Shown: piece after piece, positions 1 to 8,247 of the stretch | Layout of the letters: the number at the start of each line of letters is the position of its first letter | Numbering within the stretch: position 1 is the first letter of the stretch | Assembly (NCBI GenBank): GCA_013151935.1 | Contig: JAADHI010000044.1 | Span: 1 to 40,931, forward strand | Origin: Candidatus Manganitrophaceae bacterium | GTDB taxonomy: Bacteria; Nitrospirota; Nitrospiria; SBBL01; JAADHI01 | Direction of reading: 5' to 3' | Length of the DNA: 40,931 nt | Made by a program: the position numbers and the translations under genes | Notes under the pieces: model-generated | Seen by the model: the letters and a program-made list of their open reading frames with translations, nothing else | What the model was told of the DNA's origin: nothing | The model's database searches: none

Positions 1-2209
1 GGTTGATGGAAGGTCCAGACTGTTTCATCTGCTCCGGGTTTTCTGGATCTGGATAGCACATGCCATAACCATGTGGGAGCGATAAATATCCACACTGCAT
101 GGCATCATCATATTTAATTTTGACTTTGATCACACCGTTTTCAGATTCACATTTTGTATACTCCCCTTCCGTTAATCCCAATTTCCTGGCATCGTCAGGA
201 TGTATCCGTAAAGCCCCCTCTGAATCCTTCCTGCGCCAACTCGGATCACGGTAAATTTGGTTTGCATTGTTGGCCCTTCGTTCTCCCGCAGACAAAACAA
301 AGGGGAATGTGGTTTTATCGAATAAATCTTTGGACTCTTTATTTAATAAAGACAATTCATTCAACATTTCGGGAATGAGCAAGCGGATCTTTTTATCTTT
401 ATAGCCCATCAAATCCCACATTTCTTTGTAAGTATGCTGACTAATGGTCACAGCAGTATCGCTTTCTAAGATGTGTTTGAATAAAGATTCTCTCAGGGCG
501 GCTTCTTTTCCACGAAACCCGGCCCGTTTGACCTGTTTCGCATAGCGCTTCACATAACGATGGCTTAAGCCCCAGCAAACCGCAGCAGCCTGAGCACCTT
601 TCGGTAAAGCTTTTCCGAACGTCGCATAGAGGATCGCAGGGAGATAGGGCTTCAAGTTTGGCCGAAAGATGAGCGTGGCCATGAGTGTTTTGAAAAACAG
701 ATTCAGCACAGGAAATTGACGGTCTATTTTTGAGGCGGTTTCCAAAATTGGAAACCGTCGGGGAATGGCTTTCATCGCGACCAGCAAACGGTGGTAAATT
801 TCAGGTTCTGGCAGTATATCGCCTTGTATGGGGAGAATCGGAGCACGCAGTTGAAAATAATTTTTTGGAAAAGACAGGTTGAAAAATGAGGCTTCCCATT
901 TTTCATATTGTGAAGGTGCGGGCAGGATATAGTCTGCCAACTGAGCCGTCTCGGTTTCAGCCACATCAAGGACGACCAGTAGCTCAAGCTTCTTAAAAGC
1001 CTTTCGATAGGCCTGTGTATCGGCAGCGCTTTGTATGGGATTACTGCTATCGACAAAAACGGCGCGTATGCGATCTGGATGCTCTGTATCAATTTCTGCG
1101 GGCAGGATATTCGGTGGAAAAAGCTGACAGATTTCCTTCATGCCCGTGACTTTCGTGCAAATGCCTCCTTCTTCGGGTTCTTTAGAATGTGTGAGAATAG
1201 GCGCAAAGAGGGTGTGCAAGGTATTACATCCCGGTTTGCCAAAATAACCTGTGATGAGAAAAAGGAGTTTTTCAAGATAGGTATTGAGTGTGCTGTGCAG
1301 ACTTTGCTCAAGGCCCAAGTCATGACGCACACTTGCAGAACGGGCCGTCGCAAACTCCCGCGCAACCCGACGAACAAGATCGGGGTCAATGCCGGCCCTT
1401 TTCGCATAGTGGTCAATGGGGATTTTTTTTAGGACTGTGCTGATTTCATCAAATCCGGTGGTATGTTTTTCTAAAAAAAGGTGGTCTTCCAAACCTTCGT
1501 TAACAATAACGCCCAGCAGAGCCGCGAGTAAAAAGGCATCCATGCCGGGTCTGACTTGTAGATGAATATCCGCCAGGGCTGCGGTTTCTGTAAGGCGAGG
1601 ATCAATGACAATCAATTTTCGTTTGGGATTTTTTGCGATATTCTTTAAGACTTTGCGTGCCTGAATAATGCCATGCGACTGCCAGGGATTTGCACCGATA
1701 ATGAGCGTGTATTCCGCTTCTTCAATGCCTTCAGTGATATGACAGCTTTGTTGGCCAAATAACTTCCCGTTGACCCAAAACGATCCGGTTTTTTCCTGCG
1801 CAAGTGCACTGTAGACATAGGGTGTTCCAAGGGCTTCACGAAAGGATTGGGCATAGGCACCCCCTAAATGGTTGCCCTGTCCACCACCACCATAATAGGC
1901 AATCGAGCTTCCTCCAAAAGTACGACGAAGCTCTTTAAGTTTGCCCGCCACTTCTGAAATGGCGGTTTCCCAGTCTATTTTTTCAAAGCGCCCATCTGAT
2001 CTTTTGCGCATGGGGTGAGTAAGGCGACGTGCATGATTTTGGTAATGATTAAGGCCAAGTGCTTTCTGACAGAGATACCCTTCTGAATGCGGATTTTTTT
2101 TATCCCCCAAAATCCGTGTAAATTCCCCATGCTCCACTTGAATTTTAAGACCACAATTGATACTGCAGAGAATGCAAGCGGTCGATTGCATTCTTTTGTC
2201 GGATGGCAT
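1..2209 (-). CDS. Molybdopterin-dependent oxidoreductase (DMSO reductase/formate dehydrogenase superfamily), cut at left edge
   Basis: Reading the minus strand from ATG 2209 gives about 736 codons open to the window edge with no stop. The N-terminus has an iron-sulfur signature, Cys12-x2-Cys15-x3-Cys19-x27-Cys47, as in bis-MGD enzymes that carry a [4Fe-4S] cluster. The middle resembles the MopB core (a stretch like TLIIGANPWQSHG near residue 170, then VIDPRLTETA and the HLQVRPGMDAFLLAALLG segment). The last 100 residues (NNANQIYRDP, GALRIHPDDARKLGLTEGE) are the molybdopterin-dinucleotide-binding domain. At the usual Mo-ligand position the sequence reads AQEKTGSFW, so no Cys or SeCys ligand is apparent (inference from an eye alignment). 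No Tat signal is visible, so it is probably cytoplasmic. It starts 58 nt after the RND pump gene on the same strand. Substrate unknown; the C-terminus lies outside the window. Confidence 0.88.
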   Translation of the reverse strand, partial: MPSDKRMQSTACILCSINCGLKIQVEHGEFTRILGDKKNPHSEGYLCQKALGLNHYQNHARRLTHPMRKRSDGRFEKIDWETAISEVAGKLKELRRTFGGSSIAYYGGGGQGNHLGGAYAQSFREALGTPYVYSALAQEKTGSFWVNGKLFGQQSCHITEGIEEAEYTLIIGANPWQSHGIIQARKVLKNIAKNPKRKLIVIDPRLTETAALADIHLQVRPGMDAFLLAALLGVIVNEGLEDHLFLEKHTTGFDEISTVLKKIPIDHYAKRAGIDPDLVRRVAREFATARSASVRHDLGLEQSLHSTLNTYLEKLLFLITGYFGKPGCNTLHTLFAPILTHSKEPEEGGICTKVTGMKEICQLFPPNILPAEIDTEHPDRIRAVFVDSSNPIQSAADTQAYRKAFKKLELLVVLDVAETETAQLADYILPAPSQYEKWEASFFNLSFPKNYFQLRAPILPIQGDILPEPEIYHRLLVAMKAIPRRFPILETASKIDRQFPVLNLFFKTLMATLIFRPNLKPYLPAILYATFGKALPKGAQAAAVCWGLSHRYVKRYAKQVKRAGFRGKEAALRESLFKHILESDTAVTISQHTYKEMWDLMGYKDKKIRLLIPEMLNELSLLNKESKDLFDKTTFPFVLSAGERRANNANQIYRDPSWRRKDSEGALRIHPDDARKLGLTEGEYTKCESENGVIKVKIKYDDAMQCGYLSLPHGYGMCYPDPENPEQMKQSGPSIN

Positions 2210-2267
2210 GTGAAGTGTAGGACTCCTAAATCGTTCGCCTCATAGTAGGAAATTCCTGGGAGGGAAT

Positions 2268-5200
2268 TCAATGCGGAAGGGTTTCCGTCTGCCGTTTCCC
2301 TGAAGGAACCTTTTTGATGCGATTCATGAGGGTAAAGAGTGCAGGTACGAGGAAAAGCGTGAACAAAGTCGAGAGGATCAATCCTCCCACCACCACACTG
2401 CCAATCCCGCGGTAAATTTCAGAACCCGGTCCCGTAAAAAGGACCAGGGGCAGCATGCCAGATACACTCGTCAGGGTACTCATAAAAATAGGACGCACCC
2501 GCACCCGCACAGAGCGTTTCATGGCTTCAATGGCTTCGATACCGTCTTCTCGAATATAATGCAAAGCTTGGTGAACAATGAGAATGGCGTTATTGACCAC
2601 AGTGCCGATGAGAATGATAAAACCCAACATCGTCAGCACATCCAGGGTTTGATAGGCTACAAAAGTACTCACCAGCCAAAGCCCTAAAAACCCACCGCCT
2701 GCCGCCAAAGGCACACTGATCATGATCACAAAGGCATAAAAGAAGGATTCAAAGAGCGCGGCAATCAAAAGATAAGTAATCAATCCAGCAATAATAAGAT
2801 TCCATTGTACGGCCTTTCGCGTCACCACGAGATCATCTGCCGTGCCGCTCAAACGCACACGATAAGGCAAGCTAATCGTCCCGTCTGCCTTCATCGGGGC
2901 TAAGACTTTTTCTTCAATCATCTCCATGGCTTCTTGCAGCGGAATTTCAATCGGCGGCACGACACGGACAGAAACGGTGCGCTCGCGTTCGAGATGATTC
3001 ACCTGCTGCGGCCCGTTGGTAATCACCACATCCGCCACCGCGCCCAAGGTTACAATTTGTCCCGAAGGCGTGCGAATGGGAATCCGCTCCAAATCATGAC
3101 TCTGCCATTGAAAGTTTTTATCACCCGTCACAACCAGATCAAGCCGCTCTCCTTCATCAAAATACTCACTGGCCTTTGTGCCATCTAAAAGTGCATCGAC
3201 CATCTTCCCCAAATCCTGCGCATCCAAATTCATGTCAGCCATACGCACACGATCAGGCAATATCTGAATTTCGGGTGTACCCAAATCCAAACTTGGAATG
3301 GGACGAATCTGAGCCCCGGGCATGAGTCCCATGAGTTGCCCAAAGGCCCGCCCGCCCATGCCAACCAAACGCTCCAGATCCGGACCTGAAAAAGCCACGT
3401 CAATGCTGCGACCTTCGCCGACCCCGCGTGAAAAAAGCCCCGACTGCAGGACGATGGCAATCATCCCCGGTATTTTACGAAGTGCCCCCTGCATGATGGG
3501 AATCATCTCTCGAATACGTTCAGCCTCATGCACCCGCACCCCCATAAAGACCTGACGCCCTGAAGCCACATAAAAAAAGTTCATTGCGGCAGGGCCTTCG
3601 GGATCACCTTCTTTTGGGTTGTCGGGATCCTTTTCCCAATAGGGACGAATGTCTCTTTCAATCAACTTGCCGATTTTCTGAATTTCATCCAGGTTATAAC
3701 CTGGCGGCGGCAGCAAAATACCCAAGACCAGGTTGCGATTGCCTTCGGGCAGATACTCTGCTTTGGGCATGAGAAACCAAGCCAGACTGACTGAAAGCGC
3801 CGTCATGCCGACAACAACACAAAAAGAAATAAAAGGTCGTTTGCAAATATAAAAAACAAGGCTGGCAATACCGTCGGCAAAACGTCCTGCAAGCGGCACG
3901 AGACCCAAAAGCTGGTTTTCTTTTCCGGGTGCCTTTGCTTTGCCCAAAATCATCGCGGAAAAAGTAGGGATCACCGTCATCGCAACAATGAGACTTAAAC
4001 CCACACTCGCACTAATCGCAATCGCAATATCGCGAAAAAGCTGGCCGATCTGTTCTTCGATAAAAAAGATGGGTAAAAAAACAGCGATGGTCGTGAGCGT
4101 ACTCGCAAAGACCGCACCCCACACTTCATTCATGCCATCAATCACGGCCTTTGAACGTATTTTCCCCATCTGCCGATGGCGATAAATATTCTCCAAGACC
4201 ACAATGGCGACATCCACCACCATACCCACAGCGAAGGCCATGCCTGCCAGAGAAACGACATTGAGATTTCGCCCCAGCATGTGGAGCACGATGAAGGTGC
4301 CAACCACACTAATTGGAATCGCTGTCGCCACAATCAAGGTACTTGAGGCACTTCTCAAAAAAAGAATCAGGACAAAAACCGCAAGCAGCCCACCCACAAT
4401 CAGATTTTGCTGGACCAAATCAAGCGAACTGTTGATGTAGTCGGTTTCATCATAAACCTGGTTAAGATGCAGTCCATTGTCTTTGAGGATGCCTGCATTT
4501 AGCTCTTCGACTGCGGTGCGCAAGCCATCCATAATATCGAGGGTATTCGCCCCGGATTCTTGTAAGGCATTCACCGCAATGGCAGGATCCCCATTTTGGC
4601 GCACGGAGCGCAGGGGCTTTTTGTATCCCAGTCCGACTTGTGCCACGTCTTTTAAAAAGACATGTTTTCCCCCCACACGTTTGATGACGATGTTTTCAAT
4701 ATCCGCCGTTGAACGATATTCTCCCAGGGTTCTTACGAGGTAGCGACGTTTTCCTTCTTCAAAATCTCCTGCGCTGACATTGGCATTTTCACGCGCCAAA
4801 GCGCGGGTCACATCCAAAATCGTCACATTCCGCGCTGCAATGACATTCGGGTCTATCACCACCTGCATTTCACGTTCACGTCCCCCAAAGACATTGCTAA
4901 TCGCCACCCCCAGGACACGCTCAAAACGGGTTTTGATAAAATCCTCTGCAAAATCGTGATAGGTATCGATGTCGTTTTTATTACCGGCAAGGGGTTTTAA
5001 AATAAACCAGGCAATCGCAGAGGAGGCAACATTCACCGTTCTTAAAACGGGTCGCTCCGCATCCAAAGGAAAATCAGTGACTTGATTGAGGCGATTGGAG
5101 ACATTGAGTAAGGCGGTATCCAGATTGGTTTCGGTTTGAAAGGTGAGCACGATTTCGCTGCGGCTTTCGCGGCTTTCGCTGGTCATTTCAACCAGACCGG

Positions 5201-5423
5201 GAATAGATTTAAGTTGTTCTTCCTGGCGCTCCGTCACTTCCCGTTCGATTTCACGCGCACTGGCACCCCGCCAAAAAGTTTCAACGGTAATCTCAGGTTT
5301 AATCACTTCGGGGGTCAGTTGAATGGGGATTTTAAAAAGCGAAATAAAACCAAAAAGCAGGAGTAAAATCACCCCCACAACAACCGAGACCGGCCGCTTG
5401 ATCATACTTTCAATAAAGGTCAT
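2268..5423 (-). CDS. RND-family efflux transporter, inner-membrane pump (AcrB/HAE1-like)
   Basis: A 1051-residue protein, the usual length of tripartite RND pumps. It starts MTFIESMIKRPVSVVVG, giving the first helix, followed by a large periplasmic loop (about 35-335), a helix block (about 335-540), a second periplasmic loop and a last helix block from about 855. The helix-4 region reads GMVVDVAIVVLENIYRH (near residue 401), where AcrB has two adjacent aspartates; here only the first is kept and the second is Val. Such pumps work with a periplasmic adaptor, encoded immediately upstream (gap 24 nt), and an outer-membrane TolC-type channel, which is not in this window. Cargo cannot be told from sequence; the HxlR regulator at the head of the cluster would fit inducible export of small toxic molecules (inference). 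Confidence 0.93.
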   Translation of the reverse strand: MTFIESMIKRPVSVVVGVILLLLFGFISLFKIPIQLTPEVIKPEITVETFWRGASAREIEREVTERQEEQLKSIPGLVEMTSESRESRSEIVLTFQTETNLDTALLNVSNRLNQVTDFPLDAERPVLRTVNVASSAIAWFILKPLAGNKNDIDTYHDFAEDFIKTRFERVLGVAISNVFGGREREMQVVIDPNVIAARNVTILDVTRALARENANVSAGDFEEGKRRYLVRTLGEYRSTADIENIVIKRVGGKHVFLKDVAQVGLGYKKPLRSVRQNGDPAIAVNALQESGANTLDIMDGLRTAVEELNAGILKDNGLHLNQVYDETDYINSSLDLVQQNLIVGGLLAVFVLILFLRSASSTLIVATAIPISVVGTFIVLHMLGRNLNVVSLAGMAFAVGMVVDVAIVVLENIYRHRQMGKIRSKAVIDGMNEVWGAVFASTLTTIAVFLPIFFIEEQIGQLFRDIAIAISASVGLSLIVAMTVIPTFSAMILGKAKAPGKENQLLGLVPLAGRFADGIASLVFYICKRPFISFCVVVGMTALSVSLAWFLMPKAEYLPEGNRNLVLGILLPPPGYNLDEIQKIGKLIERDIRPYWEKDPDNPKEGDPEGPAAMNFFYVASGRQVFMGVRVHEAERIREMIPIMQGALRKIPGMIAIVLQSGLFSRGVGEGRSIDVAFSGPDLERLVGMGGRAFGQLMGLMPGAQIRPIPSLDLGTPEIQILPDRVRMADMNLDAQDLGKMVDALLDGTKASEYFDEGERLDLVVTGDKNFQWQSHDLERIPIRTPSGQIVTLGAVADVVITNGPQQVNHLERERTVSVRVVPPIEIPLQEAMEMIEEKVLAPMKADGTISLPYRVRLSGTADDLVVTRKAVQWNLIIAGLITYLLIAALFESFFYAFVIMISVPLAAGGGFLGLWLVSTFVAYQTLDVLTMLGFIILIGTVVNNAILIVHQALHYIREDGIEAIEAMKRSVRVRVRPIFMSTLTSVSGMLPLVLFTGPGSEIYRGIGSVVVGGLILSTLFTLFLVPALFTLMNRIKKVPSGKRQTETLPH

Positions 5424-5447
5424 ACCTTAAATCCGCTCAGCAAAAGA

Positions 5448-6611
5448 TTAGTGTGCATGACCCGGCGATTCGGAATCAGATGCGGGATGTGTTGTATCGG
5501 CTGGCCCAACACCATCCGAGACAATATGGACGGCACGACCTTCTCTTAGACGTTCATTGCCACGAATCACGACAAGATCATCCACCTTAATTTCTCCATT
5601 TACTTCGATTAAGTCTGCTTTTCCCTGGCCAACCATAACGGTTTTTTTCACCGCCTTCGCGTCTGTCACAACAAAAAGAAAGGCCTCAGAACCTTTTCGA
5701 ATCAAGGCATCCTTATCCACCATCAAAACACGTCGGGATGCACCCAGAGCAAAAGCAACACGGGCCAACATGCCTTCTTGTAAGAGCAAACCCTTATTTT
5801 CAACATGGACTTCAACAGGAAAAAGCCGTGCGGCTCGATCTCCAGCCGGAATTAGCGCATGCACTTTCCCCGAAAAAACTTCACCTGGAACGGCATCAAT
5901 CTGCACGAAAACCGCTCCACCCATCTGCACCTCACGAATATATTTTTCAGGCATTTCGACCAAAATTCTAACCCGTGAAAGATCGACCAAGTGTACGATT
6001 CCACCACCTTCGGTGACCCACTCCCCTTCTTCGGTCAAGGCTTGGGTCACAATGCCATCAAAGGGCGCACGCACCTCTTTTTTATTCAATTCATCCTGCG
6101 TCTGAAGTCGTTCAGATTCATTGACGGCAAGCGTCTGCTCTAATTCTTCCACGGTAAGCTTGGCATCACGGTAGACCCGCTCTGCAATCAAGCCTTCTTT
6201 CATTAAACTCTCACTACGCTTGAGGTTGTCGCGTGATTTTTGCAAACGTGCCATCGCCGCATTTTGTTTGGCTTCAGATTCTTTTAATTTTAAACGAAGC
6301 GTGCTTGCAGAAAGCCGGGCTAAAAGATCCCCTTTTTTGACTTTTGCACCACGCCGAACCTGCAATACTTCCACACGGCCCGATACTTCTGTCGCCACAC
6401 GACTGGAGCGCCAAGACTCTACAGTGCCAATCTGGAGAATTTCGTCCTGTATCATTTCCGACCTCACCGGGGACACGACCACGTTTGCCGGAGGTCGCCC
6501 CTGCGCAAAAACCAGAGCAGGCTTCAAAAACAAAAACAATAAAAATAAGATCAAAAAAAATAAAGCGTCTTTTTTTGAAAATTTGAGTATCACTGTTTTA
6601 AGTCTGCTCAT
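5448..6611 (-). CDS. RND efflux periplasmic adaptor subunit (membrane fusion protein)
   Basis: A 387-residue protein with an N-terminal hydrophobic segment (about 17-36, ending LVFAQG) serving as signal or anchor. It then has the adaptor order: a biotinyl-lipoyl half (VATEVSGRVEVLQVRRGAKV, about 72-91), an alpha-helical hairpin rich in K/E/L (about 100-175), the second lipoyl half (VRAPFDGIVTQALTEEGEWV, about 180-200), then beta-barrel and membrane-proximal domains. The C-terminus ends in a short His/Ser-rich tail (SESPGHAH), which could bind metal but may mean nothing. It bridges the RND pump encoded 24 nt downstream to an outer-membrane channel. It starts 10 nt after the stop of the PhzF-like gene, so co-transcription is likely. 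Confidence 0.93.
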   Translation of the reverse strand: MSRLKTVILKFSKKDALFFLILFLLFLFLKPALVFAQGRPPANVVVSPVRSEMIQDEILQIGTVESWRSSRVATEVSGRVEVLQVRRGAKVKKGDLLARLSASTLRLKLKESEAKQNAAMARLQKSRDNLKRSESLMKEGLIAERVYRDAKLTVEELEQTLAVNESERLQTQDELNKKEVRAPFDGIVTQALTEEGEWVTEGGGIVHLVDLSRVRILVEMPEKYIREVQMGGAVFVQIDAVPGEVFSGKVHALIPAGDRAARLFPVEVHVENKGLLLQEGMLARVAFALGASRRVLMVDKDALIRKGSEAFLFVVTDAKAVKKTVMVGQGKADLIEVNGEIKVDDLVVIRGNERLREGRAVHIVSDGVGPADTTHPASDSESPGHAH

Positions 6612-6621
6612 ACCTTTCCAA

Positions 6622-7410
6622 TCATAATAGGCTTCCCCGGAATACCGTCAAGGCTTCCCCTTCAAGAAAGACACGTTCCCCCTGACATCGGATCTTAAGC
6701 CTGCCGCCACGTGCGGAAATCTGATACGCATTGAGCATTTTTTTCCCCATACGTTTTTCCCAATACGGCCCTAAAACACAATGCGCGGAACCCGTAACGG
6801 GATCTTCATCAATGCCAGCCGCAGGCGCAAAAAAACGCGAGACAAAATCGTAATCAGCATTCGACGTAGATGCAGTGACGATCACCCCACGCATCGCAAC
6901 CTTTTTAAGTCGATTAAAATCAGGCTGAATGCCTCGAAGTACGGTTTCATTGCTCACTTCAATCAAATAGTCAAAACGAGTTTTTCCGAGATAAACCGCT
7001 TCGACACCCAAGGCTTCGAGTAGTTCCAAGGGTGCATCCACACGCTGCTCTGCCTCCGCAGGAAAATCAATCTGAATCCGATTTTCTTTTTTCTCTGCCC
7101 GAAGCACGCCGCTTCTGGTTTCAAATTGAATGACGGTTTCAAGATCCACATGTTTTTCTTCCCACAAAATATGGGCACTGGCCAGCGTCGCATGACCGCA
7201 AAGATCCACTTCGCATACGGGTGTAAACCAACGCAGATGATAGCCTGCCTCTTTGGGATAAAGAAAGGCCGTTTCAGAAAGATTCATCTCTGCCGCAACT
7301 TGCTGCATCCAAGTTGCGTCGCAAGCTTCAGTCAAAAAACAAATGGCAGCAGGGTTGCCCGAAAAAGGCTTAGAAGCAAAAGCATCAACTTGAAAAAGTG
7401 GGAAAGACAC
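6622..7410 (-). CDS. PhzF-family isomerase/epimerase-like protein
   Basis: About 262 residues in the two-lobed PhzF (diaminopimelate-epimerase-like) fold. The N-terminus reads FPLFQVDAFASKPFSGNPAA, followed by MNLSETAFL with the Glu normally acting as the general acid/base, FTPVCEVDLCGHATLASAH, and in the second half DPVTGSAHCVLGPYW, all family hallmarks. The family includes PhzF of phenazine synthesis and many enzymes of unknown substrate (E. coli YddE). No other phenazine gene is present, so a phenazine role is not supported. I chose GTG 7410, one base after the HxlR stop, because family members begin close to this point; another in-frame GTG at 7431 would overlap hxlR. It sits between HxlR and the RND genes in one tight operon. 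Confidence 0.88.
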   Translation of the reverse strand: MSFPLFQVDAFASKPFSGNPAAICFLTEACDATWMQQVAAEMNLSETAFLYPKEAGYHLRWFTPVCEVDLCGHATLASAHILWEEKHVDLETVIQFETRSGVLRAEKKENRIQIDFPAEAEQRVDAPLELLEALGVEAVYLGKTRFDYLIEVSNETVLRGIQPDFNRLKKVAMRGVIVTASTSNADYDFVSRFFAPAAGIDEDPVTGSAHCVLGPYWEKRMGKKMLNAYQISARGGRLKIRCQGERVFLEGEALTVFRGSLL

Positions 7411-7411
7411 C

Positions 7412-7786
7412 TTAAGGCTGAACCTCCACACACTGACCTGAGGCTTGTTTATTTCGGGTCAGATGGACTATCCCCCAGGTATTCATCGCCTCAAGCACGG
7501 GTTCTAAACTTAAACCCAGTGATTTGAGTGAATACTCCACCTTCGGGGGAATCTGGCGATAAACCTCACGATGCACAATATTGTCAGCTTCTAGTTCACG
7601 CAATTGCTGCGTCAACATTTTTTGGGTAATGCCTTTGACCCCACGTTGCAATTCTCCAAAACGTCGCGTCCCCTTAAAAAGTTCTCGTAGAATAAGAACT
7701 TTCCAGCGGCCTCCAATCACTTTCAGGGTTTTTTCAACGGGGCAAGTACTTTTTTCAGGCTTTCCAGAGACATCCTTAGTTTCCAT
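7412..7786 (-). CDS. HxlR-family winged-helix transcriptional regulator
   Basis: A 124-residue protein with the HxlR (DUF24) pattern: [23 protein letters not shown] near residues 15-38, then [33 protein letters not shown], which is the recognition-helix and wing region, and [21 protein letters not shown] at the end. Cys15 sits where the redox-sensing cysteine of YodB/HypR-type members is found, so response to electrophiles or oxidants is possible (inference). It heads the minus-strand cluster with PhzF, adaptor, pump and molybdoenzyme, with a 1-nt gap to the next gene, so it probably controls that operon and itself. Start ATG 7786; the ribosome site is weak. Confidence 0.9.
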   Translation of the reverse strand: METKDVSGKPEKSTCPVEKTLKVIGGRWKVLILRELFKGTRRFGELQRGVKGITQKMLTQQLRELEADNIVHREVYRQIPPKVEYSLKSLGLSLEPVLEAMNTWGIVHLTRNKQASGQCVEVQP

Positions 7787-7804
7787 TTCGACTGTATCTC
7801 ACTC

Positions 7805-7820
7805 TTTAGTACATACTTTA
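7805..7820. promoter_or_regulatory. Candidate HxlR operator
   Basis: The short inverted repeat AGTA-CA-TACT (7808-7817) inside TTTAGTACATACTTTA lies 20-35 nt upstream of the HxlR start, in the divergent gap to the CDGSH gene. AGTA/TACT half-sites are typical of DUF24/HxlR operators such as that of YodB, though the spacing here (2 nt) is shorter. Suggestive only. Confidence 0.3.
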
Positions 7821-7925
7821 CAAATCAATGAAATAGATGATATCAACCTAGCACAGCCCATGCAGCAAAACAAGAACCTGTATCGGCCTCATGATGTGTT
7901 CACTGACTCAATCAAAGGAGGATAT

Positions 7926-8156
7926 ATGTCAGAGCGGAAACAGCCCTACGTTATTTCAGAAGAACCCGGAGATAAATATTATTGTGCCTGTGGAAAATCA
8001 GAAACCCAACCCTATTGTGACGGGGCACACGAACGTCTCAATACCGGAAAAACCCCGACACATGTTGTCATCGAAAAAAAGAAGTCTGTTGCTTGGTGCG
8101 GGTGTCGAAAATCAGAAAACATGCCTTTTTGTGATGGCACACACACGCGGCTTTAA
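7926..8156 (+). CDS. CDGSH iron-sulfur domain protein (tandem CDGSH)
   Basis: A 76-residue protein made of two CDGSH units. The first has Cys20-x-Cys22...Cys31-Asp-Gly-Ala-His35 ([16 protein letters not shown]); the second Cys58-x-Cys60...Cys69-Asp-Gly-Thr-His73. Each 3-Cys/1-His set binds a [2Fe-2S] cluster in the mitoNEET family. The start ATG 7926 follows a very strong ribosome site, AAAGGAGG, with good spacing. It is transcribed away from the HxlR operon and is followed by a long hairpin at 8185. Probably a small soluble electron-transfer or cluster-carrying protein; no partner is evident. Confidence 0.93.
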   Translation: MSERKQPYVISEEPGDKYYCACGKSETQPYCDGAHERLNTGKTPTHVVIEKKKSVAWCGCRKSENMPFCDGTHTRL

Positions 8157-8184
8157 GCAGGCCTTACGTTTCCTCGCTGACCCG

Positions 8185-8228
8185 GAAAATCGTCATCCCC
8201 CTTGTGAAAAATGGGGATGACGATTTTC
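8185..8228. terminator. Perfect 16-bp hairpin between convergent genes
   Basis: GAAAATCGTCATCCCC (8185-8200) pairs perfectly with GGGGATGACGATTTTC (8213-8228) around a 12-nt loop. It lies between the convergent CDGSH gene and the GGDEF-EAL gene, where it can end transcription from both sides. The A-rich and T-rich ends of the stem give U-runs in either direction. Its core GTCATCCCC/GGGGATGAC resembles the REP-like element at 16513. Confidence 0.7.
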
Positions 8229-8247
8229 AATATCACCCGGCCCGGAC

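Noticed and set aside
1-2209. Selenocysteine-containing formate dehydrogenase
   Set aside because: The frame has no in-frame TGA, and the Mo-ligand region reads AQEKTGSFW without Cys or a candidate SeCys codon.
5557-6105. 182-codon frame on the plus strand opposite the adaptor gene
   Set aside because: Low-complexity Ser/Thr/Arg composition and full overlap with a well-conserved gene mark it as an antisense shadow.
6622-7410. Phenazine biosynthesis
   Set aside because: PhzF-fold proteins are mostly of other function, and no other phz gene is near.
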